38,017 nucleotides of DNA from positions 1 to 38,017 of the forward strand of contig JACQOE010000034.1 in NCBI GenBank assembly GCA_016202695.1, in the 5' to 3' direction. The notes beneath the pieces are model-generated. The model did not search any database and had not been told where the DNA came from. It worked only from the letters and a program-made list of their open reading frames with translations. The position numbers and the translations under genes are program-made. Positions 1 to 7,438 of this stretch are shown here, piece by piece (the first letter of the stretch is position 1; each line of letters opens with the position of its first letter). This DNA is from Pseudomonadota bacterium (GTDB lineage: Bacteria; Pseudomonadota; Alphaproteobacteria; JACQOE01).

Positions 1-60
1 CGCTCCCGCGATTCGCCCGAAACCCCGTGCGGAGTGTGCGGAAGCGAGGCAAACCGCCGC

Positions 61-112
61 GCCCCCGGCCTCGGTTTCACGGCGAACAAGGCCGGCTGGT
101 GCGGCCGGGGGC
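61..112 (-). terminator. Hairpin just after the SelW-like stop codon
   Basis: A perfect 10-bp inverted repeat (GCCCCCGGCC at 61-70 and GGCCGGGGGC at 103-112) begins immediately beyond the stop codon of the SelW-like gene, which is read on the minus strand. The loop is long, about 32 nt, and no T-run follows, so it is not a classical intrinsic terminator. It could protect the 3' end of the transcript or assist termination. No gene is visible in the remaining bases 1-60. Confidence 0.4.
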
Positions 113-337
113 TCAGAGCAGCTTCAGGAGCTCGTCGTCCTCGGGGAAGCGGCCGGCCTTCTTCTTCGAGAAAAGAACCTTGCCGTCGGCGGAGATCTCG
201 AACACGCCGCCCGAGCCCCGCTTCAGCGTGACCGCGGCGCCGAACTTTTTCACGAGCAGGTCCCTCACACGGAGGGCGCGGGGCTCGTAGTTTCAGGCGC
301 CGCAGTATTCGATGACGACGTTGACGCGATCCGACAT
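113..337 (-). CDS. SelW-like Rdx-family selenoprotein (UGA read as Sec)
   Basis: Reading from ATG at 337, 14 codons end in YCGA, then comes TGA (295-293), and the same frame continues for 59 codons to a second TGA at 115-113. The joined product is 74 residues. It has the Rdx (SelT/W/H) layout: a beta strand (VNVVIEY), a CxxU redox motif with Cys12 and Sec15, a following NYEPRAL helix, a central FEISADGKVLFSKK hairpin and a closing RFPEDDELLKLL helix. The UGA sits exactly where SelW proteins carry Sec, and eukaryotic SelW has the same CGAU. Homology continuing after the UGA argues against a true stop. A SECIS-like hairpin lies directly downstream. Rdx proteins are small thioredoxin-fold thiol oxidoreductases whose substrates are poorly known. 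The gene lies 113 nt behind gltL on the same strand. An alternative explanation is a sequence error in a Cys form. The UGA and frame are seen; Sec insertion is inferred. Confidence 0.85.
254..286 (-). promoter_or_regulatory. Bacterial SECIS-like hairpin behind the UGA
   Basis: Read on the minus strand, six bases after the UGA a stem GAGC (286-283) pairs with GCTC (257-254). Above it an upper stem CCCTC (276-272) pairs with GAGGG (266-262) and closes a five-base loop CGTGT with a GU near its tip. The loop begins about 21 nt after the UGA. Bacterial SECIS elements lie inside the coding region at this distance, with a short apical loop containing a G that SelB contacts. The fit is good, but in such GC-rich DNA some hairpin is always likely. 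Confidence 0.65.
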
Positions 338-385
338 GGGCTGGCTCCGCTCGTTCGCCGGCCTACGAGATGGGGACGCCCGGGC

Positions 386-410
386 GAGGCTGTCAAGTGA
401 GGCTGTCAAG
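386..410 (-). repeat. Tandem 12-bp repeat carrying two TTGACA boxes
   Basis: GAGGCTGTCAAG occurs twice (386-397 and 399-410) with one base between. On the minus strand, which is the direction of the SelW-like gene, each copy contains TTGACA, a perfect -35 hexamer (409-404 and 396-391). The repeat lies in the 113-nt gap between gltL and the SelW-like gene. No good -10 box is visible at 16-18 nt from either copy, so it may instead be a pair of regulator binding sites or a simple duplication. Confidence 0.5.
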
Positions 411-450
411 CCGGCCTCCGGCGGCGGCCCAGGGGCGCGCGGTTCGGCTC

Positions 451-1179
451 TCAGTGCTCGAGGATCTTGGACAGGAAGAGCACCGTGCGCTCGCTCTTCG
501 GCGCGGCGAAGAACGCCTCGGTCTGGGCGTCCTCGAGAATCTGGCCCTCGTCGATGAACACCACCCGGTCGGCCACCTTGCGGGCGAAGCCCATCTCGTG
601 GGTCACCACCATCATGGTCATGCCCTCGCGGGCGAGCCCGACCATCACGTCGAGCACCTCGTTGATCATCTCCGGGTCGAGGGCCGAGGTGGGCTCGTCG
701 AACAGCATCGCGATCGGGTCCATGGCCAGCGCCCGGGCGATCGCCACCCGCTGCTGCTGGCCGCCGGAGAGGTTCCCCGGATAGGCCCGGGCCTTGTCGG
801 TGAGCCCGACGCGCGTGAGCAGCTCCATCGCCCGCGCCTCGGCCTCCGCCCTGCTGCGCTTGAGGACGTGAACCTGGGCCAGGCAGATGTTCTCCAGCGC
901 GCTCATGTGGGGATAGAGCTCGAAGTGCTGGAAGACCATGCCGATGCGCGAGCGCAGCCTGGGCAGGTTGGTCGCCTTGTCGCCGACCGACACCCCGTCG
1001 ACCACGATGCGCCCGCCCTGGAACGGCTCGAGGCCGTTGACGCACTTGATCAGCGTGCTCTTGCCCGAGCCCGAGGGCCCGCAGATCACCACCACCTCGC
1101 CGCGGCTCACGGCGAGCGAGCAGTCCTTGAGCACGTGCAGCGCGCCGTACCACTTGTTGACCTTGTCGAGCTCGATCAT
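451..1179 (-). CDS. gltL: Glutamate/aspartate-type ABC transporter ATPase
   Basis: This is a 242-residue ATPase of the polar amino acid importer family (GlnQ/GltL) and drives the GltJK permease at the inner membrane face. Walker [10 protein letters not shown] lies at residues 34-42, the Q-loop Gln at about 84, signature LSGGQQQR at 137-144, Walker B with FDEP at about 160-163 and the switch His at 194 (THEMGFA). Full length matches the family. The ATG overlaps the stop of gltK by 4 nt (ATGA), so the two are translationally coupled. It is the last transporter gene of the operon. The ligand is inferred from the GltI homologue, not from this subunit. Confidence 0.93.
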   Translation of the reverse strand: MIELDKVNKWYGALHVLKDCSLAVSRGEVVVICGPSGSGKSTLIKCVNGLEPFQGGRIVVDGVSVGDKATNLPRLRSRIGMVFQHFELYPHMSALENICLAQVHVLKRSRAEAEARAMELLTRVGLTDKARAYPGNLSGGQQQRVAIARALAMDPIAMLFDEPTSALDPEMINEVLDVMVGLAREGMTMMVVTHEMGFARKVADRVVFIDEGQILEDAQTEAFFAAPKSERTVLFLSKILEH

Positions 1180-1835
1180 GCGGCCACCCTCGTCTGCAGG
1201 CGCCGCACCCCATAGGAGCCGGCGAAGCAGATCAGGAAGTAGACCAGCGCGGCGAAGAGGTACATCTCCACCAGCCGCCCGTCGCGGTTCGCCACCACGC
1301 TCGCCGCGGTCATGAAGTCCTTCAGCGCCACCACGTAGACGAGCGAGGTGTCCTGGAACAGGATGATCCCCTGGGTGAGCAGGATCGGCACCATGTTGCG
1401 GAAGGCCTGCGGCAGCACCACCAGGCGCATCGCCTGCCAGTAGGTGAGCCCGCTCGCCTCGGCCGCCAGCACCTGCCCGCGCGGGATCGACTGGATGCCG
1501 GCGCGGATGATCTCGCAGTAGTAGGCGGCCTCGAACAGGGCGAAGGCGATCAGCGCCGAATAGAACGGGCCGACCGGGCGCCCCAGCGCCAGCGGCACCA
1601 GGAAGTAGAACCAGAAGATCACCAGGATCAGCGGCACCGAGCGGAAGCAGTTGACATAGGCCCCGGCGGCCACGCTCAAGGGGGCGAAGGCCGAGAGCCG
1701 CATCAGGGCCAAGAGCGTTCCCCACACGATTCCGCCCGACATCGCGAGCCCGGTGAGCAGCAGGCTGAGCTGCATCCCCTGCCAGAGGATGGGGAGCGAG
1801 CGGAGGATGACGTCGTAGTCGAAGCCGCCGAACAT
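1176..1835 (-). CDS. gltK: Amino acid ABC transporter permease GltK-type
   Basis: This 219-residue inner-membrane permease of the HisM/GltK family has several hydrophobic segments and the conserved EAA loop ([20 protein letters not shown]) that docks on the ATPase. It forms the membrane channel together with GltJ. The start ATG comes one base after the gltJ stop and its end overlaps the gltL start, which is typical of a tightly packed operon. Substrate identity is taken from the binding protein gene upstream. Confidence 0.9.
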   Translation of the reverse strand: MFGGFDYDVILRSLPILWQGMQLSLLLTGLAMSGGIVWGTLLALMRLSAFAPLSVAAGAYVNCFRSVPLILVIFWFYFLVPLALGRPVGPFYSALIAFALFEAAYYCEIIRAGIQSIPRGQVLAAEASGLTYWQAMRLVVLPQAFRNMVPILLTQGIILFQDTSLVYVVALKDFMTAASVVANRDGRLVEMYLFAALVYFLICFAGSYGVRRLQTRVAA

Positions 1836-1836
1836 C

Positions 1837-2556
1837 TCAGCGCCTCGTCCCGATCATTCCCACCACCCGCGTCCGGCTCTCCATCCAACGCATCGACAGC
1901 ATCACGATCATGGTGATGACGAGGTAGAGGACGGTGGCAGCGGTGAACGCCTCGAAGCCCTGGAAGGTGTAGTTCTCGATCTGCCGGCTCTGGGCGGTGA
2001 GCTCGAGCACCCCGATGGTCAGCGCAAGCGAGGAGTTCTTGAAGATGTTCAGGAACTCCGAGGTCATCGGCGGCACGATGAGGCGGAAGGCGAGCGGGAG
2101 CAGGACCAGACGGTAGGCCTGCATCCAGCCGAGCCCGGTGGCGAGCGCGGCGATGTACTGCCCGCGCGGGATCGACTGGATGCCGGCGCGCACCTGCTCG
2201 CCCACCCGCGAGGCGGTGTAGAAGCCGAGGCAGACGACGGCGGTCCAGAACTCGGGGAAGGGCATGTCGCGCTTGACCCATCGCCCGAGGTCCGCGGGCA
2301 GAAGCTCGGGGACGACGAAGAACCAGAGGAACATCTGCACCAGGAGGGGGACGTTCCGGAACAGCTCGACATAGGCGGTGGCGAGCTTGCGCGGCCAGGC
2401 GAGCGGCAGCGTGCGCGAGACCCCGATCGCCGAGCCGAGCGAGAACGCGATCACCCAGGCCGAGAGCGAGAGGAGGAGCGTGTACTCGAGCCCCGAGAGG
2501 AGCCAGAAGAGATAGGGGTCCTCGACCAGGACCCCCCAGTTCCAGTTGTACTTCAT
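1837..2556 (-). CDS. gltJ: Amino acid ABC transporter permease GltJ-type
   Basis: A 239-residue permease of the same family as the next gene. It starts with MKYNWNWGVL, as GltJ proteins do, and contains the EAA loop ([20 protein letters not shown]) near residues 120-140 and a PERF-like segment FRNVPLLVQMFLWFF. It pairs with GltK. A strong hairpin separates it from the binding protein gene gltI, 95 nt upstream, while it sits one base from gltK. The call as a polar amino acid permease is secure. Glutamate/aspartate specificity is inferred. Confidence 0.9.
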   Translation of the reverse strand: MKYNWNWGVLVEDPYLFWLLSGLEYTLLLSLSAWVIAFSLGSAIGVSRTLPLAWPRKLATAYVELFRNVPLLVQMFLWFFVVPELLPADLGRWVKRDMPFPEFWTAVVCLGFYTASRVGEQVRAGIQSIPRGQYIAALATGLGWMQAYRLVLLPLAFRLIVPPMTSEFLNIFKNSSLALTIGVLELTAQSRQIENYTFQGFEAFTAATVLYLVITMIVMLSMRWMESRTRVVGMIGTRR

Positions 2557-2618
2557 GCGCGCCCCGGCGTCGGTTCAGGCGTGGGCGCGGCCCGGTGGCG
2601 GCCCCGGCCCGCGGCGGG

Positions 2619-2642
2619 GGGGAGGGCGCGGGCGCCCTCCCC
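2619..2642 (-). promoter_or_regulatory. Intercistronic hairpin between gltI and gltJ
   Basis: An 11-bp perfect inverted repeat (GGGGAGGGCGC at 2619-2629 and its complement at 2632-2642) with a two-base gap lies just after the gltI stop. There is no T-run. Such hairpins behind binding-protein genes commonly stabilise the upstream mRNA or let only part of transcription continue, giving more binding protein than membrane parts. That role is inferred from position. Confidence 0.6.
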
Positions 2643-2651
2643 TGGTCGCCG

Positions 2652-3515
2652 TCAGTACGGCAGCGCCTGAACCTGGAAGGCGGTGGCGAGGGTCTCGCTC
2701 ATCGGCACGTTCATCGGCACGAACCACTTGTCGTAGATCTTGGCGATCTCGCCCGAGCGGAAGACGTCGGAGAGCACCGTGTTCACGACCAGCCGGAAGG
2801 CCGAATCGTCGCGCCGCATCATGAACCCGTAAGGGTCGTAGGAGAGGAACCGGCCGGTGACGATGTAGTCGCCGGGGGTCTTGGCCTTGCTGATCAGGCC
2901 GTAGAGAAGGATGTCGTCGGTCGAGTAGGCGTCGACCCGGTCGGTCTCGAGGGCGAGGAAGCCCTCGTTGTGGTCTTTGACGTTGAGGACCTTGACGTTG
3001 AGCTTCTTCTCCTCGATCGCCGCCTTCACCGCCCGCTCGTTGGTGGTGCCTTGTGCCAGCGCGATGGCCTTGCCGTTGAGGTCCTCGACCTCGCGGATGG
3101 CGGACTTCTTCTTGACCAGGAGCTTGGTGCCGGTGATGTAGGTGATGTGGCTGTAGTCCACCTGCTTGGAGCGGGTGAGGTTGTAGGTCGTCGAGCCGCA
3201 CTCCAGGTCGACGGTGTTGTTGGCGACCAGCGGGATGCGGGTCTGCGGGTTGACCGGGATGTACTTGACCTCGAGCTTGTCCAGCTTCAGTTCCTTCTTC
3301 ACCCCCTCGATGATCTTCGCGCACAGATCCAGGGAGTAGCCGGTCGGCTTCTGGTTCTGGTCGAGGTAGGAGAAGGGGACCGAGGCCTCGCGGTGGCCGA
3401 TGACGATGGTGCCCGAATCCTTGATCTTCTTGAGCGTCCCGGAAAGCTCCTGGGCGAGGGCGGGCGAGGCGGCGAGCGCCGCCGCGGCGACGGCAAGGAC
3501 CAATCTCTTCAGCAT
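2652..3515 (-). CDS. gltI: Glutamate/aspartate-type periplasmic binding protein
   Basis: A 287-residue extracellular solute-binding protein family 3 member. A signal peptide (MLKRLVLAVAAAALAASPALAQ) is followed by GTIVIGHREASVPFSYLDQN, VNPQTRIPLVANNTVDLECGSTT and KDHNEGFLALETDRVDAYSTDD, which align by eye with the E. coli GltI pattern including the ECGSTT ligand loop. It captures acidic amino acids in the periplasm for GltJKL. The start at 3515 has a strong AAGGAGGG ribosome site and gives a proper signal peptide; the longer in-frame start further upstream does not. It is the first gene of the operon. Confidence 0.93.
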   Translation of the reverse strand: MLKRLVLAVAAAALAASPALAQELSGTLKKIKDSGTIVIGHREASVPFSYLDQNQKPTGYSLDLCAKIIEGVKKELKLDKLEVKYIPVNPQTRIPLVANNTVDLECGSTTYNLTRSKQVDYSHITYITGTKLLVKKKSAIREVEDLNGKAIALAQGTTNERAVKAAIEEKKLNVKVLNVKDHNEGFLALETDRVDAYSTDDILLYGLISKAKTPGDYIVTGRFLSYDPYGFMMRRDDSAFRLVVNTVLSDVFRSGEIAKIYDKWFVPMNVPMSETLATAFQVQALPY

Positions 3516-3613
3516 GGAACCCCTCCTTCTGTCGGCGATCGCCCCGCGGGCGAGGCGGCGGCGCCAAGGGACCGCTGCCGCGCCGGGCGACTCTGTTCTC
3601 GTTTTCGCGAACA

Positions 3614-3642
3614 GCTTTATCGGCCCGCGGGCGCTTTGCCAA
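3614..3642 (-). promoter_or_regulatory. Possible gltI promoter
   Basis: On the minus strand TTGGCA (3642-3637) is followed after 17 nt by TAAAGC (3619-3614), overlapping GATAAA. It lies about 100 nt before the gltI start in the 205-nt gap below the DUF3179 gene. The -35 is five of six to consensus and the -10 is weak. Confidence 0.35.
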
Positions 3643-3682
3643 GCACGTTCTGGCGCGCTCTTCGGCACCCGGCGCCGGCGAG

Positions 3683-3710
3683 GGCACAGCCCCGCGCGCC
3701 GGGGCGTGCC
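3683..3710 (-). terminator. Hairpin after the DUF3179 gene
   Basis: GGCAC-A-GCCCCG (3683-3694) pairs with CGGGGC-GTGCC (3700-3710), an 11-bp stem with one bulged A and a five-base loop. It begins 10 nt past the DUF3179 stop on the minus strand. No T-run follows, so termination is plausible but not certain. It would separate that gene from gltI. Confidence 0.45.
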
Positions 3711-3720
3711 GGCCGGGGGC

Positions 3721-4713
3721 TCACTCGCGGTGGATCGGGCCGTCGGGGTGGAAGGCGCGGAAGGCGAAGGCGAAGGTCACCTCGTAGCGCACGTCCTCCA
3801 TCGTCTCGCCCCGCTGGCGCATCACCTCGACGTTGCCGACGTCGCGCCCGAGGCTGATCACGGGATTGTCGTGGATCGAGTTCTGGCCCGGGTCCCAGGT
3901 GAAGATGAGGTCGCCGGCCGCGAGCCGCTCCTTGCGCTGCACCAGCTCGAGCTCCCAGGCCTCGCCCCCGACCACCACCACCCGCGCCATCGGATTCATC
4001 CCCTCGGGGAGCGGGTAGGGGAAGGAAATCCGTGACCCGATCTCATCGATCCCGGCAAAGGGGCTGGCCCCGTAGGGCCGGGCGTCGGGCTCGGCGGGCA
4101 CGAGGAGCTTGCCCTCGGGCGCGCGCTCCTGGAAGCGCTCGAACGACTCGATCCGCGCCGGGACGACCTTGAGCCTGGTTCCGGACAGCTCGCCGACGAT
4201 CGCCTCGCCGATGAACTGCTGCCACAGGCTCTCGGTCGCGCGGTCGTACATCACCATGTTGTAGTGACGTACGCGCCCGGAATTGGCGAAGTCGAGCACG
4301 CGCCCGCCCACCCGGCGGTCATAGACGATCGCCGAGTTGCAGAGCGGGCAGTAGCTTACCAGGATCGGTACGTCCCCGAGCGTGTCGTTGACCAGCTCGT
4401 GCCAGAGCAGGACGCGGAGCGGATAGCCGCGCGTCTCGCCGCCGAGGGTGACGCTCACAATCGGTTCGTAGGGGCCGATCTCGCCCGCCTCACCGGCGGG
4501 GGCGAAGGCGGGCGCGTCCACGGCCGGGATGGTATCGCGGCGCGGACCCTGGGTGGCGAACTCGGCCAGCGGAACCGCGCGGCGCGAGAAGTCGGTCTTG
4601 GGGAAGTCCTGAAGGAGATCCTCGGGCGGGGCCTCGTCGGCGGCGGCGGCGAGGAATCCGGCCAGCCCCGCGACGACCAGGCGGGCGCCGAAAAGACGAC
4701 CGATCGTTGCCAC
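3721..4713 (-). CDS. DUF3179 domain protein, exported or anchored
   Basis: A 330-residue protein with an N-terminal hydrophobic stretch (LFGARLVVAGLAGFLAAAA) likely to be a signal peptide or anchor. The DUF3179 core follows: PAVDAPAF, then YPLRVLLWHELVNDTLGDVPILVSYCPLCNSAIVYDRR cut by the hallmark CPLC at about 122-125, then FANSGRVRHYNMVMYDRATESLW and SFPYPLPEGMNP. The paired cysteines suggest redox or metal chemistry, but the function is unknown for the family. The GTG start at 4713 was chosen because AGGGGAGG stands six bases before it; a TTG two codons earlier is too close to that site. It is transcribed alone, upstream of gltI on the same strand. Confidence 0.85.
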   Translation of the reverse strand: MATIGRLFGARLVVAGLAGFLAAAADEAPPEDLLQDFPKTDFSRRAVPLAEFATQGPRRDTIPAVDAPAFAPAGEAGEIGPYEPIVSVTLGGETRGYPLRVLLWHELVNDTLGDVPILVSYCPLCNSAIVYDRRVGGRVLDFANSGRVRHYNMVMYDRATESLWQQFIGEAIVGELSGTRLKVVPARIESFERFQERAPEGKLLVPAEPDARPYGASPFAGIDEIGSRISFPYPLPEGMNPMARVVVVGGEAWELELVQRKERLAAGDLIFTWDPGQNSIHDNPVISLGRDVGNVEVMRQRGETMEDVRYEVTFAFAFRAFHPDGPIHRE

Positions 4714-5016
4714 GGCCAACCTCCCCTGCGCTGAGAGCTTGGCCCGACTCTCCCACCGCCGCCCCTCCGCCGGCAAGGGGCCGGACGCGCACGATTTCGT
4801 GAGGGTGCGGCCGGTGAGCGGGGCCGACGCGGAGGGCCGTCTTCCGGCGGCTTTGTCCGATGGTGGGGCGTCGGCGCGCCGTGATAGCATTTGCCCGACG
4901 AGTGCCGCGCCCGGCAAAGATGGAAGAGCGGAGACGCCGAGCGCGTCGCCGAAGGCCCGAGCCTGATCCGCCGCAACCGAGATCGGCCGGGGAGCAAGAA
5001 ACCAAGGGAGGACGAC
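4714..5016. other. Intergenic region between divergent genes
   Basis: This 303-nt stretch separates the DUF3179 gene (minus) from the amidohydrolase gene (plus) and must hold both promoters. No convincing -35/-10 pair was found. An inverted repeat TTTGCC (4890-4895) / GGCAAA (4913-4918) spaced by 17 nt could be a regulator site or hairpin. A strong ribosome site AAGGGAGG precedes the ATG at 5017. No gene is visible. Confidence 0.5.
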
Positions 5017-6375
5017 ATGAACGCGACCTTCGATCTTCTCGTCCGTGGGGGGACCTGCGTCACCCCGGGGGGCACAGTGCCGGCCGACATCGGCGTCCGG
5101 GCGGGGCGGATCGCCGCCATCGGCGTGCTTTCCGGCGCGCGTGCGGCCGAGGTGGTCGAGGCCCGCGGCCTTCATGTGCTGCCGGGTGCGATCGACAGCC
5201 ACGTCCACTTCCGCGAGCCGGGCATGGAGCACCTCGAAACCATCGAGGCGGGCTCGCGCGGGGCGGTTCTGGGCGGCCTCGCCACCGTCTTCGACATGGC
5301 CAACAACATACCCGCGGTCGACTCGGTCAAGATGGTCGACTGGAAGCGCGGCTACGTCGACGGCCGCATCTGGTGCGACATGGGCTTCTTCGTCGCCGCC
5401 ACCAAGGGCAACGTCGACTCGCTGGCCGAGCTCGAGCTCCAGCCCGGGGTGTGCGGGATCAAGGTGATGGCCGGGAGCTCGCTCGTCCCCGAGATCATGG
5501 TCGAGGACGACCCCACCCTCGAGCGGGTGATGCGGAGCGGCTTTCGCCGCGTCGCCTACCACTCCGAGGACGAGTACCGGCTGCGCGAGCGCAGGCCCAT
5601 GGCCGGCGAGGCGGCGCCCTATGCCCTGCACATGGAGGTGCACGACGTCGAGGTGGCGATGCGCTGCACCCGACGCCTGATCGCGCTCGCCCGGAAGACC
5701 GGCCGGCGCGCGCACATCGTCCATGTCACCAGTGCCGAGGAGCTGGCGTTCCTCGCCGAGCACCGCGACCTCGCCACGGTCGAGGTGCTGGCCGTGCACC
5801 TCACGCTGATCGCGCCCGACTGCTACGAGCGGCTCGGCGGCTTCGCCGTCACCCAGCCGCCGGTCCGCGACCGGCGCCACTACGACGCGCTCTGGGCGGC
5901 GGTGCGAAGCGGGCTCGTCGATACCGTCGCTTCGGACCACGCGCCGCACGCGCGCGAGACCAAGCTCAAGCCCTATCCCCGCTCGACCGCGGGGCTTCCC
6001 GGCGTGCAGACCATGCTTCCCCTGATGCTCGATCACGTCAACGCCGGGCGGCTCTCTCTGGAGCGGCTCGTCGACCTCGTCGCCGCCGGCCCGGCCCGCG
6101 TCTACGGCCTGGTCGGCAAGGGGCGGATCGCTGAGGGCTACGACGCCGACTTCACCCTGGTCGACCTCAAGGCCCGGCGCACCATCCGCGCGGCGGACAT
6201 GGCCTCGGTCTGCGGCTGGACGCCGTTCGACGGCATGGCGGTCACCGGCTGGCCGATGATGGTGATCGTCCGCGGCCGGACGGTGATGCGCGAGGGCCAG
6301 CCGATCGGCCGCCCGATAGGCCGGGTCGCCCGCTTCGGCGACACGCTGCGGACGGCCGCCGCGGCCGCCGCTTGA
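5017..6375 (+). CDS. Dihydroorotase/hydantoinase-type cyclic amidohydrolase
   Basis: A 452-residue amidohydrolase. Metal ligands are visible: H62 and H64 in DSHVHFREPG, the lysine to be carbamylated K149 (GIKVMAGSS), H182, H236 (HIVHVTSAEE) and D307 (VASDHAPH). The DSHVHFREPG and CGWTPFDG motifs are those of class I dihydroorotases and allantoinases. These enzymes open cyclic ureides by hydrolysis in the cytoplasm. The gene stands 64 nt before an N-carbamoyl-D-amino-acid hydrolase and has no pyrimidine gene nearby, so a hydantoinase-like role feeding that enzyme is likelier than pyrimidine synthesis. That is inference. The start has SD AAGGGAGG. The C-terminus ends in an alanine run. Confidence 0.85.
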   Translation: MNATFDLLVRGGTCVTPGGTVPADIGVRAGRIAAIGVLSGARAAEVVEARGLHVLPGAIDSHVHFREPGMEHLETIEAGSRGAVLGGLATVFDMANNIPAVDSVKMVDWKRGYVDGRIWCDMGFFVAATKGNVDSLAELELQPGVCGIKVMAGSSLVPEIMVEDDPTLERVMRSGFRRVAYHSEDEYRLRERRPMAGEAAPYALHMEVHDVEVAMRCTRRLIALARKTGRRAHIVHVTSAEELAFLAEHRDLATVEVLAVHLTLIAPDCYERLGGFAVTQPPVRDRRHYDALWAAVRSGLVDTVASDHAPHARETKLKPYPRSTAGLPGVQTMLPLMLDHVNAGRLSLERLVDLVAAGPARVYGLVGKGRIAEGYDADFTLVDLKARRTIRAADMASVCGWTPFDGMAVTGWPMMVIVRGRTVMREGQPIGRPIGRVARFGDTLRTAAAAAA

Positions 6376-6439
6376 AGGGGCGCGCGGGCCGGTCCATCAT
6401 CGGGCGCCCAGGCGCCAGTGAATCCGGGAGGGAAGGGAA

Positions 6440-7420
6440 ATGCGCAAGCTCAGGGTCGCGGCCGCACAGATGGGACCGGTGGCCAAGGACGAATCGCGGG
6501 CCGAGGTGGTGCAGCGGCTGCTCAAGATGATGCGCGGGGCGGCGGAGATGGGCGTCGACCTTGTCTGCTATCCCGAGCTCGCGCTCACCACCTTCTTCCC
6601 CCGCTGGTGCATCGACAGCAAGGACGAGTTCGACCTCTACTTCGAGCGCGAGCTGCCGGGTCCGGAGACGCGCCCGCTGTTCGATGAGGCGGCGCGCCTC
6701 AAGATCGGGTTCTACCTCGGCTACGCCGAGCTCGACGTCTCGAGCGGAGAGAAGAAGCGCTTCAACACCACCGTCATCGTCGACAAGGCGGGCCGCATCG
6801 TCGGCAAGTATCGCAAGGTCCATCTCCCCGGGCACAAGGACCTCTCCACGGTCGGCGGTACGGCCAAGAGCGGGCACGTGGTCAACAACTTCGAGCGCCG
6901 CTACTTCGAGCTCGGCGACCTCGGCTTTCCGGTCTGGCGGGCGATGGGGGCCAACCTCGGCATGTGCATCTGCAACGACCGGCGCTGGCCCGAGACCTTT
7001 CGCGCCATGGGGCTGCGCGACGTCGAGGTGGTGATGTGCGGCTACAACACCAGCGCGGTCAGCGCCCGCCGGATCGGCAACCGCGAGACCCTTCTGCCGA
7101 GTCACATCGGCATGTTCCACAACCACCTCTCGATGCAGGCGGGGGCGTACCAGAACTCGACCTGGGTGGTGGGAATCGCCAAGTGCGGCCGGGAGGAGGG
7201 GCACGACCTGATGGGCGGGAGCTGCATCATTTCGCCCCAGGGAGAGATCGTCGCCCTCGCCCACACCCTCGAGGACGAGGTGATCGTCGCCGACTGCGAC
7301 CTCGACGAATGCGAGATCGGCAAGGGCGGCATGTTCAACTTCGACCGCTACCGGCGGATCGAGCACTACCGCATCATCACCGAGCAGACGGGCCGGACCT
7401 CGCCGCCCGCGGCCGGCTGA
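6440..7420 (+). CDS. N-carbamoyl-D-amino-acid hydrolase
   Basis: A 326-residue nitrilase-superfamily amidase. The Glu-Lys-Cys triad is E46 (YPELALTTFFPRW), K126 (GKYRKVHLPGHK) and C178 (MCICNDRRWPET). The blocks LALTTFFPRW, GYAEL, RFNT, HLPGHK, RRYFE-GDLGFPV, CNDRRWPET and SMQAGAYQN match Agrobacterium D-carbamoylase very closely. The enzyme turns N-carbamoyl-D-amino acids into free D-amino acids, ammonia and CO2, the second step after hydantoin ring opening. A strong ribosome site (GGGAGGGAAGGG) precedes the ATG. With the amidohydrolase 64 nt upstream it forms a two-gene unit. A preference for other N-carbamoyl compounds cannot be excluded. Confidence 0.88.
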   Translation: MRKLRVAAAQMGPVAKDESRAEVVQRLLKMMRGAAEMGVDLVCYPELALTTFFPRWCIDSKDEFDLYFERELPGPETRPLFDEAARLKIGFYLGYAELDVSSGEKKRFNTTVIVDKAGRIVGKYRKVHLPGHKDLSTVGGTAKSGHVVNNFERRYFELGDLGFPVWRAMGANLGMCICNDRRWPETFRAMGLRDVEVVMCGYNTSAVSARRIGNRETLLPSHIGMFHNHLSMQAGAYQNSTWVVGIAKCGREEGHDLMGGSCIISPQGEIVALAHTLEDEVIVADCDLDECEIGKGGMFNFDRYRRIEHYRIITEQTGRTSPPAAG

Positions 7421-7438
7421 GGCGCAGGAGGGCGGCCG

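Noticed and set aside
293-1213. A 306-codon minus-strand frame ending at the UGA of the SelW-like gene
   Set aside because: Most of it is an out-of-frame shadow of gltL, rich in Arg and Gly. Only its last 14 codons belong to a real gene.
3721-6036. A long minus frame joining the DUF3179 gene with antisense of the amidohydrolase
   Set aside because: The DUF3179 gene starts at 4713 with a ribosome site. Upstream residues show no domain and lie opposite a well-supported gene.
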